This document shows positions 11,736-23,680 of a stretch of DNA of 64,000 nt, one piece after another. Every line of letters begins with the position of its first letter. Positions within the stretch are counted from its first letter, which is position 1. The notes under the pieces are model-generated. The model was not told the origin of the DNA. It saw nothing but the letters and a program-made list of their open reading frames with translations, and searched no databases. Where the stretch lies: positions 425,001 through 489,000 of the forward strand of contig OZ024843.1 in NCBI GenBank assembly GCA_964017145.1, in the 5' to 3' direction. The position numbers and the translations under genes are program-made. The stretch comes from Agrocybe praecox. Taxonomy: Eukaryota; Basidiomycota; Agaricomycetes; Agaricales; Agrocybaceae.

Positions 11736-12020
11736 TCACTTTAAACATGAATCCGCAGGCCTTGTCGGCTGAGGACTGCCCTCGGGCTCGGGGTATAGCA
11801 ACATTGATACCCCCGCTGAAAGAGCGACTGCATTATTTCGAGCCATAGAATCATGATCAAACTTACATGGCGCTCGAATATGGGCAAAAATGGTAACACG
11901 ATATAGACGTATGTGCACGACTCGTATGCAAGCTCTATGACAAAGTCTCATGTCATCGATGCGTTGTTGAAACATGGGGCGTTGGATCAAAAATACTCAC
12001 CATATAATTGGACCATTTGC
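11736..12020 (-). other. Possible spliced gene remnant, unidentified
   Basis: Reading the minus strand from about 12020, three consistent splice pairs appear: GTGAGTATTT to CATAG, GTAAGTTTGA to TTTCAG and a further GTGAGG. One frame joins as MVQLY, ELAYESCTYVYIVLPFLP, then RGYQC before a stop; another frame across the same sites also stays open for about 60 codons. I do not recognise either. The clean splice sites argue for a once-transcribed sequence, but the choice of frame is not settled. Confidence 0.2.
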
Positions 12021-12559
12021 GAGGGGCTTCGTACACGGTCCTATTTCAGTTTTTTTATTCTCACAACGCTTTAAATAGGCGTGTCTGGAAGCTGAAATTA
12101 TGTTATTTCCTGCAACTATCGCTCGTCCATTCCGGCGACGACGGCAATTGAAACAGTGTCCCAAGCTGTCCGAGAAAGAAACCGTAATCAGGAAACTCTG
12201 TATATCATATGCGTATCATGCCACACTGATCAGGTCGCGCAACCGAAGAGCGAAGGAACACGTACTATTTACGGGGAAAGAGTACATAGCTGGTCAACGG
12301 CCCCTCCATCATATCAAGAAGTACGTTCGTCCGCGGTGGTTTTAACGCTGAATGTAACAGTGGTAGTAATTGCAGGTTCTGAGAACAATTCGACGAAGAG
12401 GGATGTTAGAGCTATTTCGGGCGAAATATTGATGAAAATCCGACGGAAGAGCATAAATATGGGGAAATCACCGTCCCGACGTTCAACGGTGACGTTTCAC
12501 AGCAGGGATTAACCTGGGCATGTCAGAAGGCTTGGCTGTTGGAAGGAAACCCCTCTTTT

Positions 12560-13089
12560 TATGGTGCCACATGACTAGTCACCAACTATTTTGTGCAAAG
12601 GGAATAGGCATCTCAAAAAACCTTAGAATTGTTATTCCTTTAGATGAAAGCTTTCAATTATCATTATCTATTGATCATCTAAACAGAATTTCTATAGGAT
12701 AAAAACTGAGCGAGTTATAAAATCCGACCAAGTCAAAATTGGCCAGCTTATATAATGCTACCCATATATGGAAGGTGTACCTAATCTAATCTAATCAAAT
12801 GCCGCTGCCACGCGTTTCGGAACATGGCGATGAGCAGTGTATTTCATCGAGCTGAAGGATTGCACTCGTAGCTGGGCTTCCTTTGCAGTCAACCCCTCCT
12901 TATAAGTATCCATCCATCTCATCACCACAGAAGAACTACTAAATACGAGCTAATGTAAAAAAAAATTATTGGCCGGATCCTCATCCATGAGTCATGACAT
13001 ATAGATAAGATAAGATATCACTTTGATTTTTTCGCCAACGAAATTGGCCACTGCACAAAATAGTAGGTGGTTAGTCATGTGGCACCATA
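12560..13089. mobile_element. 530-bp inverted-repeat element, Tc1/mariner-type MITE
   Basis: The ends 12560-12597 and 13052-13089 are inverted repeats of about 38 bp (TATGGTGCCACATGACTA ... TTTTGTGCA) with a few mismatches. Each end carries TA outside TGGTGCCAC, matching the TA target duplication of Tc1/mariner elements. The interior has no transposase frame. A run CTAATCTAATCTAATC near 12785 inside it resembles the tail shared by the R1 and R2 repeats. Confidence 0.65.
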
Positions 13090-15082
13090 GAACGAATATT
13101 CCTAGATAGAAATACTCCTTTACGCACCATCAAAATATCAGATGTCCAGGAATATAACTTAGGAAATATCAGATCAAGGGCGGGAGCGTCATGTCGCAGT
13201 TTCCTAGCCACATACACCTATAGTGTATCTCCATGGAGAGTAAACATAGAGAATGATTCTAAGCCAGAGTAAAAACCGTAAGTAGGAGCGTGTGCGATCA
13301 TTCATGTGCCGTTCCCTTGCCAAAGTTTGAACAGGGTACAAAACCATAAATATCGGTGTTTAAAATCAAGGAGACGCCAGAGATGTAGAGAATGATGACG
13401 ATGATGTGTTGGTCGTACTCACCTCTATCCTGCCGCGTACGACTGACAAATAAACTAGATGAACTAGACCTCAGGCCTAATAATCCTGAATTAATGAAAC
13501 TAGTTGACGATAGCCTTTAGCTGATCTTCTTTTTTTGTATGCATATAGATTAGAATTCGGCGGAAGTAAAAATCCATGAGGAGGAAAGGGATGCTCAATG
13601 GTAAAAGTTTGAAAGAAAAGTTGAAGAAAAGACGGAGCCATATGAGGGCTTATGTCATCATTCAGTTCCGGTTCGGCACTTCACGTGGAAATTTCGTCAT
13701 CGGCATCGGCCGGAAACCATCTGGCCTGGCCAGATTAGATAGCGGTCCGGACAACACCGGTCCTTGGACACTACTGCCAGCTTGCGAAGCTGCTCGACAC
13801 GTTCCCCAGTTAAGCTACTCGGTTTCCGGCCAGATTGGGCTCAATGGAGCCAGTTAAGTAGCTTCATATGTTGGAAAGAAGGATGCTTCAGATCCACAGT
13901 GCCGATCAAGTTAACAGATGTGGCACACCCTTTGAGGATATTTCGGGCGTTCTTGCTTTAGAAAGAAGAGTGAGCGTTAGGTTGAACGATAAGAGTTGTG
14001 TTTCAACATGTAAATCAACCCATTGCTTTTTTATCATCTGTGAAAATCATGTCTGTTCCAAGTGTACTACGAGCTACACAATCTCTAGTGTACAATGGTG
14101 AAACAAAGCAATAAATCCATCACTCGACGTTATCCAAAGAGTCATATCAATTTGAGTATTTAGTTGAACACCCATATTTGATGCATTTCTGGATGAATCT
14201 CCGGATTGGACCTTCCTCCTCCAAGTCGTATTCTCTTTCCAAAAAAACCAATTTTGAATTCAATCTCGTTTTCTAACTACTGGGCACAAACATGAGGAAC
14301 AAGCCAAATTTAAATCTGCCAGGTATTACAACCATAAGACATAGATAATTAATAGTATTTCGTCCCTGATCTCAACTAACTTGTAACGTTGTCGTCTCGT
14401 TTGGTTCCCCTCGCCTCCTAGAATACTAGGGAGAAGATGAGTTCAATTTCAACTGCCTCTTTATAAACTCAGAAAGTATTGCGTGGTGATCCAGTAGAAT
14501 CGAGTTTTTGATTTTTTTGCACTTCTTATCCTTGTCGTGCTGGATGCAGAAGTAGAAATGGGGACTCACAGAGCTTCTTCAAATACTGGGATAGTCAACA
14601 TCCCCAAACCCCTGCGTAAGATACGGTCAACGAGCGCAAAGCAAGTGAAAAAATAGAGCGGAGAATGGATAGGTTCTCTCTTAAGATCCGCCATGTGGAA
14701 CAGAGGTCATGGTTAATATAAGACGAACAACAAGGACCTTTTCGTCCTCTGTTGGGTTGAGATAATAAGCCATGGAATGTCGCTTATAAAAATTTCGTTG
14801 CTATCTCTCGGAGTGTCTGAAACTTGGATGGATGTGGGGCGATTGGGTCGGGGAAAGGTGAAACGACTATTGGGGCTCCGTTATTTTGTGAATGGCGGCA
14901 CCAAAACGACCTCTTCAACCTGAGATATAACAGAGTCCAGCGGAAACGGAGGACGGAGGAGTCAATGTAGGAAGTGCCGTCCGTTGTCGGGACTCGGGAA
15001 AGGAAAAAGGACCTGTTTGGAGTTATCCGCAATGAACCACAGCGTCACGTTGCAGCCGCCAAGTTTGCCACTCGCGGACAGT

Positions 15083-15203
15083 GATTAGATTAGATCATAG
15101 GCAATCACGTGTTCCATAGATTACTTACAGTTTGCGCTCGCTTACCGAATCACTATCGCTCCTTCCTCCTCCACGATGTCGTGCAGTTCTGGCGTCTCCG
15201 ACG
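15083..15203 (-). repeat. Dispersed repeat R2, copy a
   Basis: The plus strand begins GATTAGATTAGATCATA and continues through ATCACGTGTTCCATAGAT, CAGTTTGCGCTCGCTTACCG and CTTCCTCCTCCACGATGTC to about GGCGTCTCC. The reverse complement of 28106-28232 is the same sequence with scattered differences and a small indel. Read on the minus strand, the repeat ends in GATCTAATCTAATC like R1, although its body is unrelated. Confidence 0.7.
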
Positions 15204-15503
15204 CTTTCCGCACAGCAGCTTTTCAAATAAACCTAGTGTGCTCCGCCCATCGGCGTATGAGACAAGTCCCTGTGGATATCGGCGAAACGATAATTCTGGA
15301 ATCTCAAAAAGTATAACAAATGCTCCACATTTCTCAAGTGGGGCATCAAAACTGTCAGACTCATTCACTTTAGTTTAGTTTAAAATCTCACAGTATAAAT
15401 ACCTCACCACAACAAAGTGCAATCCTAGAATCGAAGTGTCGCTTACAGCGACTCCGTTCAGATTCAAACCGAGCGTCGCTTCAACGAGGACAAAGAGCCT
15501 GCT

Positions 15504-16778
15504 ATGTCAACTCCAGATGCACGCAAATAAATATTGGAAGAGCAGAGGGTTATCAGGAACTGTATATACCAGATGGAACTGTACGCCATTTTGACAGGTA
15601 CGTATCCCATCCACTATCAACCGTAAACGAGCGTGATTCATTGTATTTCTTATTACGAAACCGACAGGTATCTATATCGTGGTGTACGTTGGTACCATGT
15701 ACCTCTACTGTAAGTACAAGGATCCATGCGATATGCGACTTACTGATACTGTCATCTTTTATTAAGCGCAGCATCGAGTCGCAGCTCAAGGACAGCGTCG
15801 TGTCATAATCTCAATCACCACTTTGCTATTCCTCCTACAAATGGCTCAGACAGGAATTAACTCGTACGAACAAGACTGGATATTTGTTGTCAATGGAGAA
15901 ACACGACAGACCATTGCTCAGGTAGCAGAGTCTATCGATCCCTCACCTCTCATCCATCTTTGGAACGACATACTTTATTTCCTATCGTTTATTTTGGCTG
16001 ACTGCCTCATGGTGCGTTGCTTGGGTGTTCGCGATTATACCTTTATCTTACTGTTAATAAAGATTTGGAGATGCTATCACGTTTGGGGACGTTCTCGATT
16101 AGTGGTTACCATACCTTGTTTCCTCCTCTTCTGCGAGACAGGTGCGCTTTTTCGCCCCCATAATTCGAAGATTACACTCCGACTGATATTACTGACATAA
16201 ACTTCAGCCATCTATATAGCCATGATAGTATTAATAGCCATTGCTATTCCCGATGTGACGCCATCCCAAGCTCGAATATTTGACTGCCTTCAGGTCGCAT
16301 TATATGTCATACCTATCACGATGAGCCTTGGGGTGACGTACCTGATTTGCCATAAGATATTTTTCGCCTCACAACAGCTGAAGAACAATAAATTCAAAAG
16401 CATAATAGACATGCTTATTCAGTCATCGGCAATCTATACAATCACGATACTCGTTACCTTGATAGTCAGTGGACTTCCCGTACCTCTCAGCAGTCGTAAA
16501 GATCCACAATACTTTGCCGATTTATACCTAACCAATATCCTTGGGCCAATCTCGGTGAGTCTTATTTATTATTAGATCTTTCGTTCTGATATAACTCTAA
16601 ACAGGGTATAATTCCGACGCTTATGATTGCTCGAGTCATGATTCTATCGTCCAGCCGGGAGCAAACACAGACGGGACGATCAAATTCAGGCTTATCGGGG
16701 CTTAAATTCGAAGGGCAATCCACTCTCCAAGCAGAAACGATCCAGAGAAGTACCAATAAAGGTTCAATGATGGTTTAA
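15504..16778 (+). CDS. Fungal 7TM integral membrane protein, possibly with a nonsense codon near the N-terminus
   Basis: Exons: 15504 (or 15573)..15597, 15668..15709, 15767..16011, 16063..16141, 16208..16554, 16605..16778. The conservative start is ATG 15573 (MELYAILTG), giving about 303 residues. An upstream in-frame ATG at 15504 reads MSTPDARK, then TAA at 15528-15530, then ILEEQRVIRNCIYQ directly into MELYAILTG. The paralog at 29371-30556 has about 20 extra residues at that place, so the TAA may be a CAA-to-TAA nonsense change. Seven hydrophobic segments are seen, with ADCLM joined to IWRCYHVWG at the third. Exon 3 needs an AAG acceptor at 15766, since the CAG four bases later gives a frame with a stop. 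Exons 2 and 4 have the same length as in the paralog (42 and 79 nt). Role unknown. Confidence 0.8.
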
Positions 16779-17299
16779 CTTTGGGTTAACTTGGAAAAAC
16801 GGAGAATATATATCTATATATATACATGTATCCTTGACTACTTGTCTATACCATCGTAATCCTCCTCTTCCATATCGCAATAACGAGTCCAGGTATATCG
16901 TCATGCTCATCGCGCTCCTCCTCTTCCATGGGGTACGAATTGAGCAAGAGTGCGAATCTTCTGGGGAGGAAGGAGTTTTCTACTATTCAACCGCATTTCA
17001 TCGGTTTGATAACGGGTATGGTTCGATTAGGAATTAGAACATCTTCGAGCCTACGAATAAGGATGGCTTTTCTCCAAAGTACCAGGCCTGCCAGGGTATC
17101 ATTACGCATCTCCAACATAGTGACCGCTTGAAAATATTTTAACACAGGGCCGTAACCTTCATCACCTCTGGTGCGAAGGAAAGTAGTTATATTTTGGAAA
17201 ATTGATTATCCTAGACTCCTCATCACTGGCTTGAATTTCCCTCGATGCAGAAATTCAATATTACTGACCTTCGATTTGGATTCGTCACCCGTTGTGGTA

Positions 17300-17450
17300 G
17301 ATTAGATTAGATCATATATATGACGGACCGCCGCGTACTTAGCCGAATCCATCCATCCTTGCCTTGACCGCAACTGACATCGTGCGAGGCTGCTCGACGC
17401 GCATCTGAGCTCCGATACGCCATCCAGCTGCACTCTGGACTGCTCCAACG
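17300..17450 (-). repeat. Dispersed repeat R1, copy b
   Basis: The plus strand starts GATTAGATTAGATC and ends GGACTGCTCCAACG. It matches 36487-36638 over its whole length and 6221-6368 and 60169-60990 in part. On the minus strand, copy b has an open frame that begins further upstream (about 17490) and reads LAIVAALTSTFVGAVQ then SAAGWRIGAQMRVEQPR before a stop. The other copies are frameshifted at this place, so it looks like a fragment of a former coding sequence carried by the repeat. Confidence 0.7.
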
Positions 17451-18244
17451 AAAGTCGAAGTCAAAGCGGCCACGATGGCGAGGGTGATATTAAATGAACC
17501 ATGGTCGAGAGAAACTTGGCAATACCTTTTAATATATACTTAAAGCTTATATGTATTTATTCCGACATGATAGACACTATTTATCCCCCACATAATTCTA
17601 ATTTACCAAAGTATTTACAGCGCATAGCCCATTTAATTTTGGGATTTTTGATCGCGTTTGGTGTCGGCCGTCGGCCGTGGCCATGCCGACACAGAGGACA
17701 TTTGTTTTGATATGTTAAAAATTTAATGTTATGCGCGTGCTAAAGTCACCGAGTTACCGAATTACATTTATGATCTCCGTGGTTCCGATTTTGTAATACT
17801 TTTTTTTTTAGCAGGTATATTGACAATGGTAAGTATACCTTCAGCGGTAGACTCGCGACCAGTACGTTAGGTGGTGATTACTCATGTGTCATCCCTGATG
17901 CCTCATTATTTGGCCTTTGTTGTGGATTTGTTTGGCTTTCTAACATCAAGCGGAACTCAATCGGACTGTGAAAAGGAGCATCATCACCTAACGACTGGGA
18001 GTTACGGGGACGATTTTGGAGGATCCCCAGTGTGACAAAAACTTAAAATAATTTCGCGTTTTCCGCGCGCACTTTTCCTCATCAAAATCTTTGCTCTCTC
18101 TTTACACACTCCACAAATTGTACTTTAAACACTTTAGATATATTGTATAGACAAGTACACAGCATATTATCTTTAATAAATATACAATTTACCTGAGCTT
18201 GCAGAATAGGAGTGATATTTGGGTCGGAAAACAGTGGAATTTCA

Positions 18245-18855
18245 TCAATTTGAAGTAAAATCGAGTACAAAAAGTGGATATACCGGTTTATTATTACTGT
18301 TCAATAGCGGGTAGTGACTCTGAGAAGCACGGCTGGCGAAGAGACTCGTGAGATTTTGTTGATTCCAGCGGAGTGGGGCGAACATCTGTACTGGAGCATG
18401 AGCACGGAGGGCCGGGCACTGGTGCATTATGAAGCGGTCAACCATCTCCTCGTATTCGGCGTAACACGGGCCCATGGGCAAAAGCGTATTGTCCAGACTA
18501 GTGGAGGTGACGGGCATGACCTGTGAGCACTGTGAGCAGGTTGGTGTGAAGGCTGGTGATGTTACTGAAAAACCGGCGGATGGGCAAATCAGGTACAAGT
18601 TTGTACCCCTTTTAGTGGTTTTCAGTTGACGTGCAGTCACCATTTGCTGCTCCGGCCTGAAACAAAAGCAATGGCTAAGCATTGAATAGCAAGTTGGTCC
18701 CTGAAATGCACAATAAGCGTTGATAACAAGAAAGTGATTATAGCATTACGTACCTTGCATCCCATATGTAGTTGATACTTCATCCATGCACTCCATCCGA
18801 TGTCTAACTCTGCAGCCTGAGATATGCCAATACCCCTTTTCCAAGGAAAATCCAC
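18245..18855 (-). other. Doubtful spliced open frame, unidentified
   Basis: A frame entering at about 18855 (VDFPWKRGIGISQAAELDI) meets a good donor (AAG|GTACGTAAT near 18753) and a CAG acceptor near 18704, and continues for about 150 codons with a CSQCSQ motif and PCYAEYEEMVDRF. No start is convincing and I recognise no family. It could be a transposon-derived gene fragment. Confidence 0.25.
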
Positions 18856-19334
18856 TGCAGCCTGCTAGCCTCCAGGCCAAGTTCCTCGATGATCATTGAT
18901 CAGATTTTGGATAGCACACTCGGAGTTGCTCGGAGTTCAAGAGGCAAAGAAGTGCCTGGCTAAGGAATTTCAGCCAGCACGAATCTGCGAGTTTTGAGAG
19001 GTGAGGATGGTGCAAATTTTCGGCATTGATCAGATACTAAGTGTGGTCCTAGTCCAGCACTCAGTTATCTCCAAATACAGAGGCGCAAGAAAGGCTGACC
19101 AACAGTTGGGCTTGAGTTGGCAGACAGCCGGTACTGCCAGGAAGTCTAAAGATCGGGGTTATGTAGTCAGATGTGTTTCTGACCATTTTTATGTTGGAGG
19201 AAGGCGAGAGGGAGCCAGAAAGGTGACGCGCGCGAGCTACCATGATGGTCATCAAGGATAAAAAAGAAGCAATTCGGTGAAATTTCACAAGTTATTCGTC
19301 ACACCGTGACCCTACTAAAAGTGCCCCGTTGCTC

Positions 19335-19390
19335 CCAGCCGTTACCTGGAGATGCTCAGCACAAAGCGGAGTTTGACAGGTAACGGCTGG
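19335..19390. repeat. Perfect 14-bp inverted repeat with 28-nt loop
   Basis: CCAGCCGTTACCTG at 19335-19348 is the exact reverse complement of CAGGTAACGGCTGG at 19377-19390. It lies in a gene-poor stretch far from any called gene. It could be the core of a small inverted-repeat element or a structured RNA; nothing in the sequence decides. Confidence 0.6.
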
Positions 19391-21033
19391 TCACGAGCCT
19401 ACTTCAGCGGCTAGCTCATCCATGTTTGAAAATTGGAACTCCGCCGGCCTAAGCCTTACAGATCACATGGAACCGTGGTAAAATAATTTTGACCGTCCTG
19501 TTTCGTACCAAACCCCGACACACCTCTTCGGTGATCTTCTTACTAACGCCACATTGAAGCCACTTTCGTTTTCGCCATGATATCTGCGCAAACTGAAATC
19601 GACATTGACAGACTAGGCATATCTTACTCAATTTGTCACTAAAAATGCTCTTAAAACCGTGTTCTTATTTGAAGAGTTATTCAGGACTTCTATGACGAAA
19701 TTACCCATTTCGTGTTGTGCGGCCATGTCACCGTGTATTAGGTGTGTTCTGACTTTACTATGTCCCCTATTTTTGATACCTTTATCCTATATGGTCGGGG
19801 TATTCGTATATATACACCTTGTGATCTAGAAAGAGGACTGTCATAGGCTGATACTGTCATCTTTGGTGGGTTGCTTTGTTCTACCTATCAAAGAACAAAC
19901 ATTCACGCATTCACTATTTACTTTTTTAATTTTCTCCTTATTACATCTTGGCAATAACTAACTCTCACCAATCATGCCACACTACTACCCTGGTGTCGAC
20001 CCAACGAAACGGCTCCGCGGGTAATCGTATGATGCACTGATAGCTTCCAGAAGTCGTCTATATTTATCCCTCTTCTGCGATTCTAATATGCCGACCTACT
20101 GTCGTACCAACTCACAAAACCCTCTTTACCCCCTAGGTTTATTATATTCTCATGCTCGCCAAATTAATCATTCTGGACCGTTTTTATCGGCTTCATATGA
20201 CTGACCGAATATTTTGCTCCTATTTCAACAGAACATCCGATCCTTGGTTATTGAACAATGCGACGTTAAAACCTGCGGTCGTTGAGGGACATTTACATTT
20301 GCTGCAAAAGTTTCTCAAAGGGATTTTGCCTCGTACGACCTCATATGACTTGTGTTTAATCGATCATGCGTGGTCTATTATCGCCTCGTTCTAGACCCAC
20401 GTTTTGATCGCTGCTTATTGTGGCTAGGCCTCTGACACCGCCCTTCCGATTATGAAACAAGCGTTTTTCATTTGCCTATTTCTGCTCTCACCATAGCGAG
20501 GCTTTATTCATCCCTTGGTGGACCTCCTATCTAAAAGACGAGATGAAAATTTAATTGCAAGAGGTGTCGTTCATGGGGTTCACTTTGTCTTCACTGTCCC
20601 TTCTCCTCATAACCTTCCGCAATCACTTTCCGTTCCCCCTCGAGGTACTCTGGGTAGTCCCTGGTTGGTCCCACCCCTGTCACCGCCTGGAAATCAAATC
20701 CTCCCGGGTATTTGGATTAGCTTCTTCTGCTTACATATGTGCACGTCATATGCGTATAGCATCACCTATTTCACCAGACGCGTGCCCTCAGTGGTGTTAT
20801 GCGTATATCATCAATACTGCATCATGGTCCTCGCCACCCGCTTCATGGAGATGCGGCCATTTTCTTGCAAACCGTGTCTTTTTCGTACGTGTTCATTTTA
20901 CTATGTCCGACAAGGGAGCCCGGCACGTGTATCCTTGTTCAGGGCCTTATAGATATCGTCAAGATCCTTCGTCAATTTTAATCTTACTTCCTTCTTTCCA
21001 GTTTCTGATAACGACTCTACCTCCCATTTTACG

Positions 21034-22677
21034 ATGACTTCGAACCCGAAAAATATCAACCAGATCCTATCCCAGGATCTCCTATGGTCCATCTTCAATC
21101 TAAATGCGTCGGATGAGCGATACCATATGCACGAGAGGCTCTGGGACAATATGAGAAGTAGCCATGTATGTCGGCATTGGCGAAGCATGATTCTGGAGTC
21201 GCCTTCAATCTGGGGAAAGGTCATCCTCGTGAGCTCTTCGGACACAGTTTTCGAGAATTGCAGAGACGCGTTTGGGAGGCACAAAACGCTATATTCGAAC
21301 CTCGACCTCTTGAATGAAATACTTCGGAGAAGTGGATCGTCACCCCTTCGAATACATGCGACAGGTGGAAGCCGAGTCGGGAATCCCTATTATGATTTTC
21401 TACGACACGTCTTCTCAAACCACTGGGATAGAATTCAACAGTTGGAGTTAACCATGCCCACTGGACAAGGAGAAGAGTTACTTGACATTGACTTCCTTTC
21501 CCTTTTCTCCCGTCCAGCCCTCTCACTTCGAAGATTCCATATACACGGACCGTATGGCAAAGGAATCTGCCCGCCTGGCAATGCAGGAATTCCGGTACAA
21601 TTGGAGTTTTTCTCCGACTCGGCGCCTCATATCCAGAGCTTTCGCAGTGAATATCTCGACATTTCCATTCACGCGACGTGGTTATCTAATCTCACAACAT
21701 TCATTACAACCTCAAAAACAGCATTCTCTCAAGATGTTGCAGAAACGCTGGACGCGCTGTCACGTATGCAGCGGCTCACCTACTTGGAATTGTCCCACAC
21801 GATAGCCGATCAGGTCGTCAGTATAGAGTCAATTTCGAACTACCCGATCGTTGACCTACCTTTTCTGCGGTACATGGCGATCGAAGGCTCCTCGCTCAAC
21901 TGCCTCGCACTCGTGGATCGAATAAAGCGTCCATCATCCGACTGTTTGGTCAATATTCACGCTCACATTAACCTTGAGGATACGTCAGTTGACCGCGTCA
22001 TCCTGGCGTTGTATACTCAAGCGTTTGAAACGAGTTTGAAGTCAATATATGGTCCCTCTGGTATTGATTGGCTCTATGTCGACTTACCATGGCGAGGAAT
22101 CATGCTCGCGGACAAGGGCCATTTCGTGGATGCAAGTCCGTCGACATTCGGACGTATGGCTCACGAAGGGGCCTACATTTTCTTCGCGTGGAAGCCTTGG
22201 GATCGGTTCCATGATAGCAAAATGTACACTTCGATTATAGACTCCATCTTCAGCAGACCGGCCCTGATTGGCGTCAAGACGCTTCGACTACGTTTAAGAG
22301 CCGATACAGACTACGCCCCTCTCTTTTCGCATTTCCCTTCCACCTCAACGCTCGAAATAAACCTTGATACACTTGTGACGCTGGCTTCCGATAGCGATCG
22401 CGACGACAAAGGGGTTATGGCAATCCCATTTCCTCAGTTAACAACCCTTCGTGTCGCAGATTCGCCATTTTGTCGCCACGACGGAGTGAAAGCGCTAAAG
22501 AGATTTCTCAGCGCGAGAACGCCGTTTCCGGAAAAAATCTCCACGCTTGAAATAAGCTTTCATGGAGTCGATGCATCCCAAATGGATGAGTTGGAGGGAG
22601 TTCCAGGTCTTTCGAAAGTCGTATGGGAAGACGAAATGCATAAGACGGTTACCCGTCTGTATACCAATGAGATTTAA
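21034..22677 (+). CDS. F-box protein (paralog of the gene at 6460-8097)
   Basis: A single frame of 547 residues starts at MTSNPKNINQILSQ. The F-box core is LSQDLLWSIFNLN followed by SSHVCRHWRSMILESPSIWGKVIL, and the remainder is an irregular leucine-rich region (for example LNEILRRSGSSPLRI, NCLALVDRIKRPSSDCLVNI, GVPGLSKVVWEDE at the C-terminus). The same landmarks occur in the same order in the minus-strand F-box gene, so the two are duplicates. The expected role is substrate recognition for an SCF ubiquitin ligase; the substrate is unknown. It precedes two stalked membrane protein genes in the same direction, mirroring the order on the minus strand. Confidence 0.88.
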   Translation: MTSNPKNINQILSQDLLWSIFNLNASDERYHMHERLWDNMRSSHVCRHWRSMILESPSIWGKVILVSSSDTVFENCRDAFGRHKTLYSNLDLLNEILRRSGSSPLRIHATGGSRVGNPYYDFLRHVFSNHWDRIQQLELTMPTGQGEELLDIDFLSLFSRPALSLRRFHIHGPYGKGICPPGNAGIPVQLEFFSDSAPHIQSFRSEYLDISIHATWLSNLTTFITTSKTAFSQDVAETLDALSRMQRLTYLELSHTIADQVVSIESISNYPIVDLPFLRYMAIEGSSLNCLALVDRIKRPSSDCLVNIHAHINLEDTSVDRVILALYTQAFETSLKSIYGPSGIDWLYVDLPWRGIMLADKGHFVDASPSTFGRMAHEGAYIFFAWKPWDRFHDSKMYTSIIDSIFSRPALIGVKTLRLRLRADTDYAPLFSHFPSTSTLEINLDTLVTLASDSDRDDKGVMAIPFPQLTTLRVADSPFCRHDGVKALKRFLSARTPFPEKISTLEISFHGVDASQMDELEGVPGLSKVVWEDEMHKTVTRLYTNEI

Positions 22678-23680
22678 TTACCGTAAATTATCATTCGCAT
22701 AGATGATAGAAGGTATTGTCAAAGTAAAATTCGACATTTTTAAGGCATATCTTCACTCAAATTTTTCAGTGGTTGGAGCTATCGTTTATTTGCGACCTTC
22801 CCGATATGAACTAAACTCGCTTACATATGCTAGGACCCCTTAAGCCATCAAAGTTAGCAAGGTGGGGTAGTTGGGGTATCTATTTGACTTGGTGTTTGCT
22901 TTTATTGAGCTTTACTCTTGAAATGTATCTTAAATTAAAGAACTTCAGAGTTTAGACAGATTTATCTGAAAATCCTTGAACGAACATCATGGAAATTGGG
23001 CCTTTAAGTTCATGAAATCTAGATGTCCGTCCGCAAAATTATATTACCCTCGTAATCTATTGATTCCTGGTTGGATGATGGTCTGAGACAACTGCACATT
23101 AAATCTTTTCACACATAGCCTGCAGATTGTTCAAACTTCGCCCTATGTCCAACGTTCTGTATCAAATCGACAACAAGTCGACAGCTGCAAGTATCAGTTA
23201 ACTGCCAACACTTGATTTAGAGTGGCTGTAAATGACATGACGAAAATGATATCTACGTGTATCGTTGGAAACAGCGCTGTCCTTTCTAAATATGTTGTCG
23301 CAGATAGCGAGGATGACAGTAGAGTGTTTTTTCTTCCTGCAGATGACAAAGATAACTACTAACATCTAGGCGATTATCTACGAGAAAACGGTGAAATATT
23401 GTATATCTTTCTCTGGGCATGTTGGAAGTAAAATATGGCAGAAACATATTTACAACGCATTAACTGTAGAGTTTCTTCTCAAAGCCGCGTGTTTATAGTT
23501 CAAGGGCATCAGTATCAATGAAAGTTTTTCCGCACACGACAACAACACAACAAAAAGCTGACTGGTAGATCTAATCATTGGTATATGTATAGACACTTAT
23601 AGCGAGTCGAAACTATAAAGGCAGTAATATCCACGTCGTAGGTAACGCATTCCTCCTGCGATCCGACATACGTCAAAACC
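22678..23680. other. Intergenic, no gene called
   Basis: One kilobase of AT-rich sequence between the F-box gene and copy C. No frame, repeat or motif that I can support. Confidence 0.6.

Larger units (their letters stand above)
11383..15503. other. Intergenic, holds a Tc1-type MITE, an R2 copy and one weak spliced remnant
   Basis: No confident gene. Contents are a possible small spliced remnant on the minus strand (11736-12020), the inverted-repeat element at 12560-13089 and the R2 copy at 15083-15203. Other open frames (for example 12100-12512, 13576-13961, 14784-15032) show no recognisable domain. Confidence 0.5.
16779..21033. other. Intergenic, holds an R1 copy, a hairpin and one weak frame
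   Basis: No confident gene in about 4.2 kb. It holds R1 copy b (17300-17450), a perfect 14-bp hairpin (19335-19390) and a doubtful minus-strand spliced frame at 18245-18855. Frames between 20152 and 21030, upstream of the F-box gene, have no recognisable domain. Confidence 0.5.

Noticed and set aside
12100..12512. Two overlapping frames with an APPSYQEV motif
   Set aside because: The PPxY-like motif alone is weak and neither frame has a family match or splice support.
13021..13080. CRISPR-like or tandem array
   Set aside because: Only the single inverted end of a transposable element is present; no regular spaced repeats occur anywhere in the window.
20515..21037. Overlapping 145- and 160-codon frames upstream of the F-box gene
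   Set aside because: Low-complexity content without a motif, ending inside the F-box start; probably leader or promoter sequence.
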